Of a DNA stretch of 64,000 nt, positions 44,963-54,357 are shown piece after piece. The stretch covers positions 806,001-870,000 of the forward strand of contig OY723283.1 of the NCBI GenBank assembly GCA_963210315.1, written 5' to 3'. The notes beneath the pieces were generated by a model. It was not told the DNA's origin and made no database searches. It saw only the letters and a program-made list of their open reading frames with translations. A program made the position numbers and the translations under genes. Every line of letters begins with the position of its first letter. Position 1 is the stretch's first letter. The stretch is from Rhynchopus euleeides (taxonomy: Eukaryota; Euglenozoa; Diplonemea; Diplonemida; Diplonemidae).

Positions 44963-45346
44963 TCACTGATTCTGTGTGGCCTCCATAAGATGGTGGATGT
45001 ACTCCGCACGCTTCTGCATGGACGACTCCTCCTTGGTGAACTTTGTGGAGGTTAGTGCCAGCTCGCGCCGCTTCTTCGCATCGTCACGCTTTCTGTCCCG
45101 CTCGTCGAGAAGCTCATCCATAGCTGCCAGCTTGGCATTTGCGGTGGTCCGGTTCTCCTGGACCTCTGGGAACATCTCAAAGTACTTCACGCTGCACTGA
45201 ACAATTTTCTTCCCCGTCTCAAGGAAGCGCTCGACAACCTCCTCAGACAGATCATCTTCGTGCATCCTCCGGAACTGCATGATCTCATCATCAGGCACAA
45301 ACGCTTCATCGCGCACAGTCCCAGGCTTTGTCGCCAGTCGATTCAT
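44963..45346 (-). CDS. small acidic/basic helical protein, hypothetical
   Basis: 127 aa from the ATG at 45346 (MNRLATKPGTVRDEAFVPDD). An acceptor TGTGTGGCAG lies about 15 nt upstream, so this is either a complete trans-spliced gene or the last exon of a longer one (the frame stays open to 45367). The protein is nearly all helix, with charged heptads (DELLDERDRKRDDAKKRREL). No family is recognised. It sits between the sorting nexin and CFAP298. Confidence 0.5.
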   Translation of the reverse strand: MNRLATKPGTVRDEAFVPDDEIMQFRRMHEDDLSEEVVERFLETGKKIVQCSVKYFEMFPEVQENRTTANAKLAAMDELLDERDRKRDDAKKRRELALTSTKFTKEESSMQKRAEYIHHLMEATQNQ

Positions 45347-45929
45347 ATGCCCGAGAAGAACTGCCACACACGGCAGGCACAGGACACCCCTTCACATGCA
45401 CCGGAGGACAACACTTCTTTGTGACAGCGCAACACAACGGGATCTCTCTAGCGGGGCACAGGAGGGTACAGGGGTACAGGGCAATGGGGCAGGGTGTGTG
45501 TGTGTGCTGCAGTGTTCCACCGGTGACAGAGGGGAAGAAGCTTTGAACAGGTTGTGGTGAGTGACAGAGAGAGAGGGGGGGGGGGGAAGGGGAACGGGGC
45601 GGGGTGGGGGGTGGGGGGGTCCGTCGGCGACCTTTTTTTAGAGCGCATGCCGCAGGCTGCGTGCCGCACCGTGGACCGTGAGGGTGCCATGGCAGCGGCG
45701 GCGCTGGGGAAACCAAACAAAAATAGGGGCAGCAACAGACAAAATAGCGTGTGGGAAGTGGAGTGGGGCTAGAAAGCGCAAGGCTGACTTTTTTCTCCCT
45801 CGGCGATTGCACGGCGTGCAACAAACTGAATGCAGTGTTAGGGTGACCAGAGCCACCCCATCGCCCCTTTCGGCAACGGAAGAGGCAAGCCTTTCTGATG
45901 TCGGGGGTGAGAGAAGAAATGTGTGCCAA
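45347..45929. other. intergenic, no gene seen
   Basis: Contains G-runs (45575-45620) and a short GA run. No exon is supportable. Confidence 0.4.
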
Positions 45930-46838
45930 TCACGGCTCCTTCGAGAGGGTCGGGTGGTGGATTTTCCGCACGTCTGTGTTGAGCTTGACGAGGCCTGTGC
46001 CCCCTGCCTTGGCTGTCGCGTCGACAGAACCGCGTGCGCCGTCACCAAAGAGGTTTGTCCCAGTCGACGTGGGTGGTCTGAATGCGACAAAATCAGAGGG
46101 GTCACGGCGCACGTTCTTATGCGCCGCCAGTTCGGACTCCTCCAGCTGCTTGAAAGTGTCGCGCTTCTCTTCGAAGTGCTGGCGGAGGTCGCGCTGCACG
46201 TTGTACTGCAGCTTCGGCTCGCGCGACGGGCAGCCCTGCTTCTCCGCCGTGATCTTGCACACCATCTTGCTCTTCTCGTTCCCTCCGGTGTACTTCTTCA
46301 GCAGGTTCCCCCTCTGCACCTCCTTTCCTGCCCACCAAAGCTTTGCCTTGTCAGCGAGGTAGAAATCACGCTCCTTGAAAGCGGGATCGATCAGCTGAAG
46401 GAAATACCATGCGCGAAGGCGGTCATCGTCCTTCGTCTCCGAATCCTCCCGTGCCTTCCACAGCTTATCGATGGCGTCATCCCCTTGGCACTCTGCGAAT
46501 GTGGCAATAGCCGCCTGCTGCACCTCGTCGACAAGCTCTGCCAGGGCATCACGTGCAAAGAACGCCTTCTCTGCAATGCGGTCGATGTGGAGCACGTGGC
46601 GCGCCCTCTCGTGGAACAGGTTCAGGCAGTTCTTCTGCTCCTCCGTCTTGCCGTCGAGGTGGTTGTACCCCTCCTCGTGCAGGAGGTTATAGAGTGCACT
46701 CGCCATGGCACGCACGCGCACCCGCCCGTTGTGGACGAACACAAGCTCCCCGATCAGAGCCTCCACCTCCATCCCTGTTGTGGCAGAGAACAGCCACTCG
46801 TCCCTATCGGACGTGCTCTTCATGTGGATCACCACCAT
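45930..46838 (-). CDS. CFAP298: cilia- and flagella-associated protein 298 (C21orf59/Kurly homologue)
   Basis: 302-aa single-exon protein. It begins MVVIHMKSTSDRDEWLFSAT and contains the family core KLWWAGKEVQRGNLLKKY, GGNEKSKMVCKI and GCPSREPKLQYNVQ, which aligns with animal CFAP298 residues of the LWWAAKELRR ... NEKTKIIAKI ... GAPAREP type. The length is close to the animal protein (about 290 aa). CFAP298 is a cytoplasmic factor needed for assembly of outer dynein arms, so the organism builds motile flagella. The ATG at 46838 is chosen by alignment with the family N-terminus; the open frame upstream is not conserved. An acceptor (TTCTGCTTCAG) lies about 50 nt upstream. Confidence 0.9.
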   Translation of the reverse strand: MVVIHMKSTSDRDEWLFSATTGMEVEALIGELVFVHNGRVRVRAMASALYNLLHEEGYNHLDGKTEEQKNCLNLFHERARHVLHIDRIAEKAFFARDALAELVDEVQQAAIATFAECQGDDAIDKLWKAREDSETKDDDRLRAWYFLQLIDPAFKERDFYLADKAKLWWAGKEVQRGNLLKKYTGGNEKSKMVCKITAEKQGCPSREPKLQYNVQRDLRQHFEEKRDTFKQLEESELAAHKNVRRDPSDFVAFRPPTSTGTNLFGDGARGSVDATAKAGGTGLVKLNTDVRKIHHPTLSKEP

Positions 46839-47440
46839 TGTGTCGTGTAAGTGTAAATACGCCTCCCTCCCGGGTGCGAGACAGTGACCTGAAGCAGAAC
46901 AACGGGGTGTGACTGGCTGCACTAAGACAGGGGATCCACCCAATGAAGAATCCCCGGGGGGTCCGCAAACCCGTAACGTAGAGGATAGTAGGTGGGCGGG
47001 TGGGTGGAGGAGGGGGGTCTTCGAGAGGGTGTCCATTGGCAATCACACACGCTATGCGATCAGCTCCGACTGTGAGGAAAGCGAGAATAAATAGAGGCTA
47101 GAAACATGGCACGGCAAAGGGAGGACATCGGGGGAATCATCAGAGATGCATCAGGCCATCCCCAACAAGAATGGGCACAGCGGCCCACCACCCCGTTCTT
47201 CCCACGACGGGCCTGCGGGATGGGGCAGAAACCCCACCCCACCGGACGCGAGATTGAAGGGAGAGTGGGTGTTGATTGACCCTTGTTTTGGCAGCGCTCG
47301 ACATAGTTTCGCATCCCCTTCCCCGGGGGCGGGGGGATTCTTCTTGCGAGAGATAATCGGGATAATAAAAGAGTTGGCCGGGCGGTTCACCTGCCTACAG
47401 CCCATGCCACAACACACAGCAGTCACCTCCACCGCCCACA
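46839..47440. other. intergenic, no gene seen
   Basis: Short spacer between CFAP298 and the renalase-like gene; only the CFAP298 leader region and the renalase 3' flank are expected here. Confidence 0.5.
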
Positions 47441-48535
47441 TCACATCTTCGACGGAACTCTCTCTGTAAGTCGGGAGATCAGCCGGCATGCCGTCGCCTC
47501 TGCCGCCTCCAGGCAGCCATCCATGTTGCCCGAGGAGGCGAAGGCATCGCCTGTGATGAGGACCGGGCAGTCGCCCCCCTCATCCTGGGAGGGGAGTTCT
47601 CCGAAGCACGTGGCCGCCGCCGTGTTGCCTGCGGCACCCGGAAGGGCCTGCGACACATCCCAGTGGAAGAGGTGCGCCGACACGACGCGCACACCCTCCC
47701 CGAGCTTTGCAAGCGTGTCGCTGCGCAGCGCCTCCTCGATGCCAGCAGGGGAGAGCTCCTCCTCCGCAGCGCTGTCGGCAAACGGCACAGACGAATGCGC
47801 GACAACCCGAGCTGTGACACCGCCACCCACAGGGTAGCCCCGCTTCACGTTATCCCTGACGATGAACCGCACGGGGCCCTCCCGGAAGTAGTGAGCGGGC
47901 CACTGGTCACCCTGGCTGCTGGGCACCTCAACCTCGGCAACCCAGGTATACCGCTGTGAATACTTTGCCCCGGAGAAGCGAGCCGCAACCTCCTGCAGCA
48001 GGTTTGCGTGGCCCTCACCCTCCGCGAGGCCCTGCAGGTGGGGCACGGGGGCTGTGACCACGACTGCGTCGAACAGCCCCTGGGCAGCCTTGGGGAGGGG
48101 TGCTGCTGACTCGATCCGTGCGCCCTGGGCGGTGCGGGTGACGCACAGCACAGGGGTGTTGAGGCAGACGTCCACCTTGGGTGCGGAGGCGAGGTGCTCC
48201 ACGACGCTCTGCAGGCCCAGCGGTGCGATGTAGTTCGGCGGGGCATCGGGGGTGCTGCGGTGCAGCCCCCTCACGCTTGCCTCTGCGTCGAAGTCAACCA
48301 GGAGTTTGCTCTCGATCAGCTCTGCGTAGACTGCGGGGTGTTGGTAGCCGCCCTGCCCGTCGCTGTGGCGGGTGATGTACTGCGCACCGACCTCTGCCCC
48401 GTGTGCGAGCTGCATGCGGCCTCCGAGGGTCGCGTTTCTCTCGAGGATTGACACGCCGGTGATGATGGAGGACCGGCTGAGCTGTCGAGCGACATGAGCG
48501 CCAGTCAACCCCCCTCCGACAATTAGGACGCGCAT
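47441..48535 (-). CDS. RNLS: renalase-like FAD-dependent amine oxidase
   Basis: 364 aa, single exon. The N-terminal Rossmann motif is MRVLIVGGGLTGAHVARQL (GxGxxG-type, here GGGLTG), followed by the acidic ribose-binding position in ILERNATLGGRM and the EVGAQYIT motif, which is characteristic of renalase. A second FAD-contact segment is YIAPLGLQSVVEHL, and the C-terminal FAD motif is LITGDAFASSGNMDGCLEAAE. Renalases oxidise isomeric forms of beta-NAD(P)H, a metabolite-repair reaction; the animal enzyme is also secreted, but no signal peptide is seen here. An acceptor (CCCCTCACAG) is only 8 nt upstream of the ATG. Confidence 0.82.
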   Translation of the reverse strand: MRVLIVGGGLTGAHVARQLSRSSIITGVSILERNATLGGRMQLAHGAEVGAQYITRHSDGQGGYQHPAVYAELIESKLLVDFDAEASVRGLHRSTPDAPPNYIAPLGLQSVVEHLASAPKVDVCLNTPVLCVTRTAQGARIESAAPLPKAAQGLFDAVVVTAPVPHLQGLAEGEGHANLLQEVAARFSGAKYSQRYTWVAEVEVPSSQGDQWPAHYFREGPVRFIVRDNVKRGYPVGGGVTARVVAHSSVPFADSAAEEELSPAGIEEALRSDTLAKLGEGVRVVSAHLFHWDVSQALPGAAGNTAAATCFGELPSQDEGGDCPVLITGDAFASSGNMDGCLEAAEATACRLISRLTERVPSKM

Positions 48536-49327
48536 CGTTGCACCTGTGAGGGGGATGTCAGGCCGCGTGTGGCGCGTCTGTGGACTTGAGAGGTGTGGTG
48601 TGGCGTCAAATTCTAGGTGCTTCGGGGGTTTGGGGAAAACACCGGCGTTGCAATGGCGAAACAAAAAAGGTAGAAGTTTAAGCTGTGCTTTGCTGGAAAG
48701 CCATCCAAGCGACCCAGGGGTGGTGGGAGAGGGAGGGGGTGGGGTGATGCGGCCAAGTTGTTTGCGGTCTGTACCGAATCAACGTGTACAGTCATCCGGT
48801 CCCAGGGTGGGATGGTATTGAGGCAAAGCCTACTGCTGAGGCAAGCACAAACGGGGTAAAGCGAGGGCAGGGGAGAAAGCTAAGAGGGGCCAAGTGAGAT
48901 GACGGTGGCGATGTGCCGGACATGCGTGCCAGCAGTCGTTCGAGTAGCGTGTCGCCCGCGTGCAGCAGACGGGCAGGTGTTGCGCATGGCAGTCACCCGC
49001 CCGTGCGGTGCAAGATGCAGGGCCAGTCTGTGATGCTGTATCGACTCGCCGTGTCGCTTCAGAAGGCCGTGCAGGTATAAAATCAAAATAAGGACTAATC
49101 ACATAGAAAATCAAGAGTGCAGGAGGCTCCACACCAACCCCTTCGTGAGTTAGCCGGGGGCCGATGCGAAGCGTTCCGTTCCAAATTGTGTCCGACCACG
49201 TCACAAGCAACATCACTCACACTCCGTGTCAGAGGTGGGTGGTGAGAGGATTGCATGTGGACAGCAGGCGGTGGTTATCGTTGGTAGCAGTTCTCCTGCC
49301 GGTGTTGTAGGGACAAGGGTGATAGGA
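48536..49327. other. intergenic with one uncertain ORF
   Basis: A minus-strand ORF from an ATG at 49213 to 48830 (127 aa, Cys/His/Pro/Arg-rich) has no strong acceptor before it and no family likeness, so I leave it uncalled. Confidence 0.35.
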
Positions 49328-49993
49328 TCACTGTCCTGCCTTCTTCGCCGCAGCGGCAGCCGCCATGATGTCGGCAACAGCACCCACGCACTTCTTGTAG
49401 CCAGGCACCTCGGCGATGCGCTGAAGGTAGGCTGTGATGTGCGGGTAGTCGGCGAGGACGTCCGTCCCGATTGCCTCCTTCATCACTGCCAGCTGGTCCA
49501 CCTCCGTCACGAACATGAAGTCAGCCAGCGACAGCTCGTCACCTGCCACGTACTTCGTCTTCGACAGCAGTGTGTCGTACTTCGCCAGATCGGGGCGAAT
49601 CTTCTCGATGCCTGCCTTGATCAGCGCAGCCTTCTCCTCCTCCTTCCCGAAGAAGAGCGGCAGCACCACCTCCACAGTGATCTTGCGTGCCTGTGCCAGG
49701 TTGCGCCCGATCATCATCGTCACACGCGCACGCTGCTCCGCAGTCTTCGGCACGATAGCGTGCCCCTCTGCCAGGTACTGCAGGATGGCCGCACCCTCCT
49801 CCAGCTTGAAGTCGCCCTCCTCGAACGACGGCACCTTCGCGTTGGGGAACTTCGCCACGAACTCCGGCTCCTTGTTCTTCCCGGTCATGATGTCGACGTG
49901 CTCCACCTCCACATCCAGCTTGGCGTAGTCGACGAACCACTGCACAGAGCGGCTGGGCTGCGAGACCGCGTGGCCGTACACCTTTCCGGGCAT
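49328..49993 (-). CDS. glutathione S-transferase-like protein (theta/EF1B-gamma-like)
   Basis: 221 aa, single exon. The thioredoxin-like N-domain (1-80) has SQPSRSVQWFVDYA, the cis-Pro motif FPNAKVPSF and the glutathione-binding EEGAAILQYLA. The all-helical C-domain has the conserved N-capping motif LSLADFMFVTEVDQL. Cytosolic GSTs conjugate glutathione to electrophiles. The active-site Ser is probably the one in SQPS, as in theta-class enzymes. The ATG at 49993 is 23 nt after an acceptor (CGCCTACAG). Confidence 0.87.
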   Translation of the reverse strand: MPGKVYGHAVSQPSRSVQWFVDYAKLDVEVEHVDIMTGKNKEPEFVAKFPNAKVPSFEEGDFKLEEGAAILQYLAEGHAIVPKTAEQRARVTMMIGRNLAQARKITVEVVLPLFFGKEEEKAALIKAGIEKIRPDLAKYDTLLSKTKYVAGDELSLADFMFVTEVDQLAVMKEAIGTDVLADYPHITAYLQRIAEVPGYKKCVGAVADIMAAAAAAKKAGQ

Positions 49994-50303
49994 CTTGTCT
50001 GGTAGTGTGTGTGTGTCTTATGGGACCTGTAGGCGGGTTTGGGTGCAAAGAACACAGAGGAGGGCCATGCCGAAAGGGAAAGAAAAGCGGCCCACCGAGG
50101 GAGATCACCACCAACCGGCAGCAGAACCCCCACCCCCCTTCACACGCCACACCAGACTCCATCACCACCCGGTTTGGACACGAAAACACTCCACACAAGC
50201 CCCGCACCACACGTTCCTCCTCTCGTTGGTTATCACTGAGCGGATGCCGACGCGACCACACAGGTTATTACTCTATCATACACCACCCGCCCCCCCCCCC
50301 CCA

Positions 50304-50927
50304 CTACGCACACTTCTTCTTCTTCTTCTTCTCCATGGTTATCTTGAGAACCGACTCCTCAATGGAAAGCTTTGGGGCCTCATCACAGCACGACGGGACG
50401 GTGAACTCAATAGCAGACCTCCCCTCCATCCCATGCCCACCCTCGGATACGAGACGCGCATCGGGCCCCTCGTCCGACGTCACACGCACATGCAGGCTCG
50501 CCTCCGCCTCCACACTATAATACCGCCCCACAGGGGCACCAGACACAGACGCAACATACGACCCCCCATGCTCCACCAAGCGGTAGGCAAGGGGGTGCGG
50601 GTCGGGTGAGCAGCCGTGGCTGGGCCTCTGTACCTCGATGGACAATCTCCCCGGCACGCCTGCCGCTTCCGCCTCCTGTGGAGGAAGCGCGGCACCTCCG
50701 AGCCCTGCCGCAGCAAGCAGGGCACTGCTCATGCCCGGGCCGGCGTGCTCCATCTGCAAGGCGCGTGCCGTCAGCTCGTCACGCTCCTCCTCCCACATCT
50801 GCTCCCGAGCCTCCATGGACTCCTGCAGGGTGACCAGGCGCCGCTCGCACATGGCGCGCCTCTCCTTCTCCTCCTGCAGCTCCGCCCGCAGTCGTGCCAG
50901 CTCGGCCTCTGGGGACTCCTGTGACAT
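50304..50927 (-). CDS. coiled-coil protein, hypothetical
   Basis: 207 aa, single exon. Residues 5-60 form a coiled coil (AELARLRAELQEEKERRAMC, EAREQMWEEERDELTARAL); the C-terminal 110 residues are predicted beta-rich (YRLVEHGGSYVASVSG, EASLHVRVTSDEG), ending in a lysine run (MEKKKKKKCA). Not recognised. The acceptor TCTTCAG abuts the start: only one G lies between AG and ATG at 50927, so the start is well supported if trans-splicing applies. Confidence 0.65.
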   Translation of the reverse strand: MSQESPEAELARLRAELQEEKERRAMCERRLVTLQESMEAREQMWEEERDELTARALQMEHAGPGMSSALLAAAGLGGAALPPQEAEAAGVPGRLSIEVQRPSHGCSPDPHPLAYRLVEHGGSYVASVSGAPVGRYYSVEAEASLHVRVTSDEGPDARLVSEGGHGMEGRSAIEFTVPSCCDEAPKLSIEESVLKITMEKKKKKKCA

Positions 50928-51856
50928 CCTGAAGACCCAACAAAGCCTGGAGGAGCCCACAGAGGGAGAAGCTGCAGAGGGGGTGTTTAGGTATAATAAC
51001 AGGGTAATCAGACAAAAGAGTACGCAAAAAGAACCTGGGAGTAAATCTCCTCCATCAAGAGAGGGCACTGAGGGAAAGGGAAAGGTGTGTGTTGGGGGTG
51101 GGGGTGGATGAGGATTTCTGCACGGCTTATCTCCGCCCCACACCCCCCATGTGCCTGTTTGGGGGCCCTTCTCGCTCAGAAGTGCAGCAAAGTGAGCTGC
51201 CTCTCATAAGAGGGGGCGAACCGACACAGCTTGACACAGGCCGAAGGCCCCCGTTGGGTGGGGAGGGGGGCGGGGGAGGGTTCCCTCTCTCAAACGCCCC
51301 ACTCCCACCCCCACCCTGGCAGTGGCAGTGGCAGGGGGGAAGGCACGGCAAGGAAGGCGATCGCACCTCCCCTCGTAAACTGCATATTGGGAGACGGAAA
51401 GGAACGTCAGCAGATGCTTGACTGCGCACACCGCCGACAGCGCGGAAGTGGATGCCGAGCAGCGCTGCACCACAGTGCGATAGGGGGGGGGGGGGGGGTG
51501 TCTGTGTGGTACTCACGGGGGGTATCGGCACACATTTATTTTTATCGGGCAATGTGCTCCAAGAACAATGAGATGGCCAACCCTTTGCTCTGCCTAACGC
51601 TTGCGCCGGCTCGAGCCTCAGGGGAACAGCACAGCTGCGGCACGCTGCCAAACACTCGAGAGGGAGAGAGAGAGAGGGGGTGAGAGAGAACTTGATTTGC
51701 AGGTGGTTGTTGTGTGAGGTGCCCATCACCTGCACTGCACTGCAGTGTATGTGTGAGTGATGTGTGACACACAAAACGAGTTCTGCTCGCAAACGCTTCT
51801 CTATTGAGAGAGAGAGAGAGGGGTGGCGGAGGGCGGGGTGAGGTCGGTGAGGCATT
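50928..51856. other. intergenic, no gene seen
   Basis: Homopolymer G-run (51483-51499) and short GA runs; no exon supportable. Confidence 0.4.
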
Positions 51857-52111
51857 CTATAATACATTGACCACATAGGCACGCAGAGTCTCCACCACCT
51901 CAGCACCACACCCCTCAGACCCCAAGCAGGCCGCCTGTGCCGCAGTGAGTGGATAAATAAATAGACCGGCAGAGGGGGTCTTCAGAAATCGGGGAGATTC
52001 GGCAGTACCCTTCGGTGGGTTTCTAATAAAGTGCATAAAAAAACGCAGCAAGGCACAGCGCGCAACACCGCAGCTGGGGCTGAAGCTTGCGGGGCGTAAG
52101 ACATCCATCAT
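51857..52111 (-). CDS. small hypothetical protein, 84 aa
   Basis: Starts MMDVLRPASFSPSCGVARCA at 52111 and ends RAYVVNVL-stop. An acceptor (CCCCTTGACAG) is 19 nt upstream of the ATG, matching the pattern of neighbouring genes. Composition is coding-like, with Cys residues and a basic aromatic segment (LLRFFMHFIRNPPKG). No family is recognised. The gene is short enough that chance cannot be excluded. Confidence 0.4.
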   Translation of the reverse strand: MMDVLRPASFSPSCGVARCALLRFFMHFIRNPPKGTAESPRFLKTPSAGLFIYPLTAAQAACLGSEGCGAEVVETLRAYVVNVL

Positions 52112-52664
52112 CCCGCACACCGACAAGCTGCTGTCAAGGGGGTAGCGGTGGAGTTTTCGCCATGAATCAAACTGTGTCAAAATGTGGCCAAAAAAACCCT
52201 GCCCTTCCGCACCGCAACACAGGGCGGGGGCTGAATGGAGTGGGGTGGGAGGAGGGGCACACTACCACTACAACAGCACAGGATGTATATAGAATATAGG
52301 TCGCACAGACGTGGATTACATCACCCCTCCCCTCTCCTCCTCCCCACCCCAATCATTCCCATCCCCCCGAGCCCCAACCCTCACACAGCACATTGCTAGC
52401 CGTCTGTTTGCTATGCCGGTTCGACCTCTGGGACTACACCCACAGTGCACATGCCGAACACATCGGACCCAGTGATGCCTCAGCCAACGCCAAGATATTT
52501 CAACTGCGAGCGCCTGTGCGTGCATACAATCCACGGCGCACTGCTGTTTTCACATGGGTTTTCCACCGGTTTTTCCGCCGTAATCTGGGACAGCAGATCG
52601 CAGCAAAACGAGAATGTGAGACACCAAATCTCCCACACACAGCACATCCTCCTGCCCAGCGAAG
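52112..52664. other. intergenic, no gene seen
   Basis: No exon supportable on either strand. Confidence 0.45.
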
Positions 52665-53606
52665 CTAGAGCTTGGACGCTGCTTTATAGAGGGAGTCGCG
52701 GTGTCGGGAATCGGGTGAGCTGTCATGGTAGAGCCCCATCGAGTAGTCCTCGCGGTGGACCCGGTGTGCGACTTCAATGCACGTGTGGAGGAGGTCGCGG
52801 TAGAGCCCTGGCCTGCGGTACATCGGGAGCTTGATCCAGTCGTCGAGGGGCATCCACTTTGCATCCGCAATCTCCAGCTCGCAGGGGCGGGGCTTTGGAA
52901 GCGGACCACCTGCAATGGCGTCGGGGTACTCATCAGGGTCAAGCTGCAGCACACTCACCATGTAGAAGTCGGTGTTTTCAAACAGGGCCATGTGGTGCTC
53001 ACGGAAGCCTGCGAGGGCTCTAAACTGCGCACGGATCCCCGTCTCTTCAAACACCTCCCGCTCCGTCGCCTGCCAGATGTCCTCCCCACGGTCGACAAGC
53101 CCGCCGGGCAGCTTCCAGAAGTCACGCATGTTTGCGGTGACGCCTGTTTTTTCCCGAATGACCAGCACGTGGGTCCCGTTGGGGCAGATGACCAGCCCTC
53201 CCACGCCGACCTGGTGGTGAACCGCCTCCGGGAGCCTGCTGGACCCCTCAGGCAGCCAGTGGTTCAGCATCAGGTAGCTGCCGCGTGCGTGGTGGAGCGT
53301 CATGCCCAGCTCGATGGCGGGGCTGATGAAGCGGTGGAGATCCTCCGGGACCTTCAGCCACACGCCCTTCACACCTGCCCGGCGCCAGCCGTCGAGAGCC
53401 GCTTCCAGCTCGAAGCTGAAGGACTCGGCATCCACCTGCCGGCACTCCGCAGAGTCAAGCTCGATGGACACGCCGTTGTAGCGGTCCTTCTTCTGCTTGT
53501 CCTCCCCAAACAGCGCACGCGCGTCTGCTTCAGCGCGAGGCATCGTATACCCTCCACACGTCCTCTGGAACTGGCGTGCAATGAATCCCCAGAGATGCCT
53601 TCGCAT
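52665..53606 (-). CDS. Nudix hydrolase (NUDT6-like)
   Basis: 313 aa, single exon. An N-terminal domain of about 140 residues (NGVSIELDSAECRQVDAESF, WLKVPEDLHRFISPAIELGM, FHHARGSYLM-type) is the extra domain seen in NUDT6/plant NUDX2-8 proteins. The Nudix fold follows with a perfect Nudix box, GGLVDRGEDIWQATEREVFEETGI (GX5EX7REUXEEXGU), flanked by DFWKLPG and REHHMALFE. These enzymes hydrolyse nucleoside diphosphates linked to X, such as ADP-ribose or NADH; the substrate is not readable here. The start ATG (53606) lies one base after a CTCTCCCCTAG acceptor. Confidence 0.88.
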   Translation of the reverse strand: MRRHLWGFIARQFQRTCGGYTMPRAEADARALFGEDKQKKDRYNGVSIELDSAECRQVDAESFSFELEAALDGWRRAGVKGVWLKVPEDLHRFISPAIELGMTLHHARGSYLMLNHWLPEGSSRLPEAVHHQVGVGGLVICPNGTHVLVIREKTGVTANMRDFWKLPGGLVDRGEDIWQATEREVFEETGIRAQFRALAGFREHHMALFENTDFYMVSVLQLDPDEYPDAIAGGPLPKPRPCELEIADAKWMPLDDWIKLPMYRRPGLYRDLLHTCIEVAHRVHREDYSMGLYHDSSPDSRHRDSLYKAASKL

Positions 53607-54357
53607 TCTAGGGGAGAGATGCGGTAGTTGAGTGTTGAGAAGTGTGCGTGGTGAATGGTGAGGGTGTGGGGAGTGCAATTTCGCTGTCTAAAAAGATGTG
53701 CAATATGCAGGGCGGGGGGGGTGGGGGGGCGCTTCTGTCTTTTTTTTGTTGAAAACCGTCTTCAAAGAATGGGGCAGCAGCGGGTTGTCGAAAACTCCCT
53801 CTTCACCTCCACCCCGCCTGAGGGGCCCCATTCCTGTTGTTTTTTTTGCCTTTTCTTTCACCTCTCGCCACAATATGCTGAATAACCTCTTCTCTCTCTT
53901 CTCTCTCCTGAAGGAATCGCTGTGGTTATCAAACCGCTCATTGTCGTTGGTCTCCATCTGCTGCGGTGGGGAATAACGGCAGCTCGGGTCCTCTGTTGTA
54001 TTTTCTTTCGTGTCTTCAGGCTGGATATCAGAATAGACGTACAGCCCCTGAGAGAAAGACACAAAATATAAGTGACAGCAAAGAAGGTAAGAAGGAACTA
54101 CGCCGAGGAGAGCGCATGTCGAAAGGGGGGAAAAAAGACAACTCTTGCTTTGTTGACTGGAAATAAAAGAGGGGGGTAGTGAAGCACAATCCAGGAGGAA
54201 AAATGAAAAAGAAAAAAACGAGGAAACCGGAAGGCAAAATCAAAAAGGAGTGAGGGGGGGTGGGATTTTGCCGCGGCACAAAAAAAGCGATACTCTCGTT
54301 TTCAATCCGTCCTGGGGTTTACTCGTGTTTCACTTTGCGTTGTTCGGTGGCAGCAGC
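53607..54357. other. intergenic, AT-richer, possible exon remnants
   Basis: EFL 3' flank. A stretch at 54047-53690 on the minus strand follows a good acceptor (CTTTCTCTCAG) and reads GLYVYSDIQPEDTKENTTED, but it has no ATG and no partner exon, so it is not called as a gene. Confidence 0.4.

Noticed and set aside
48830..49213. 127-aa minus-strand ORF after the GST gene
   Set aside because: Starts with ATG but has biased Cys/His/Arg composition, no acceptor close to the start and no family likeness.
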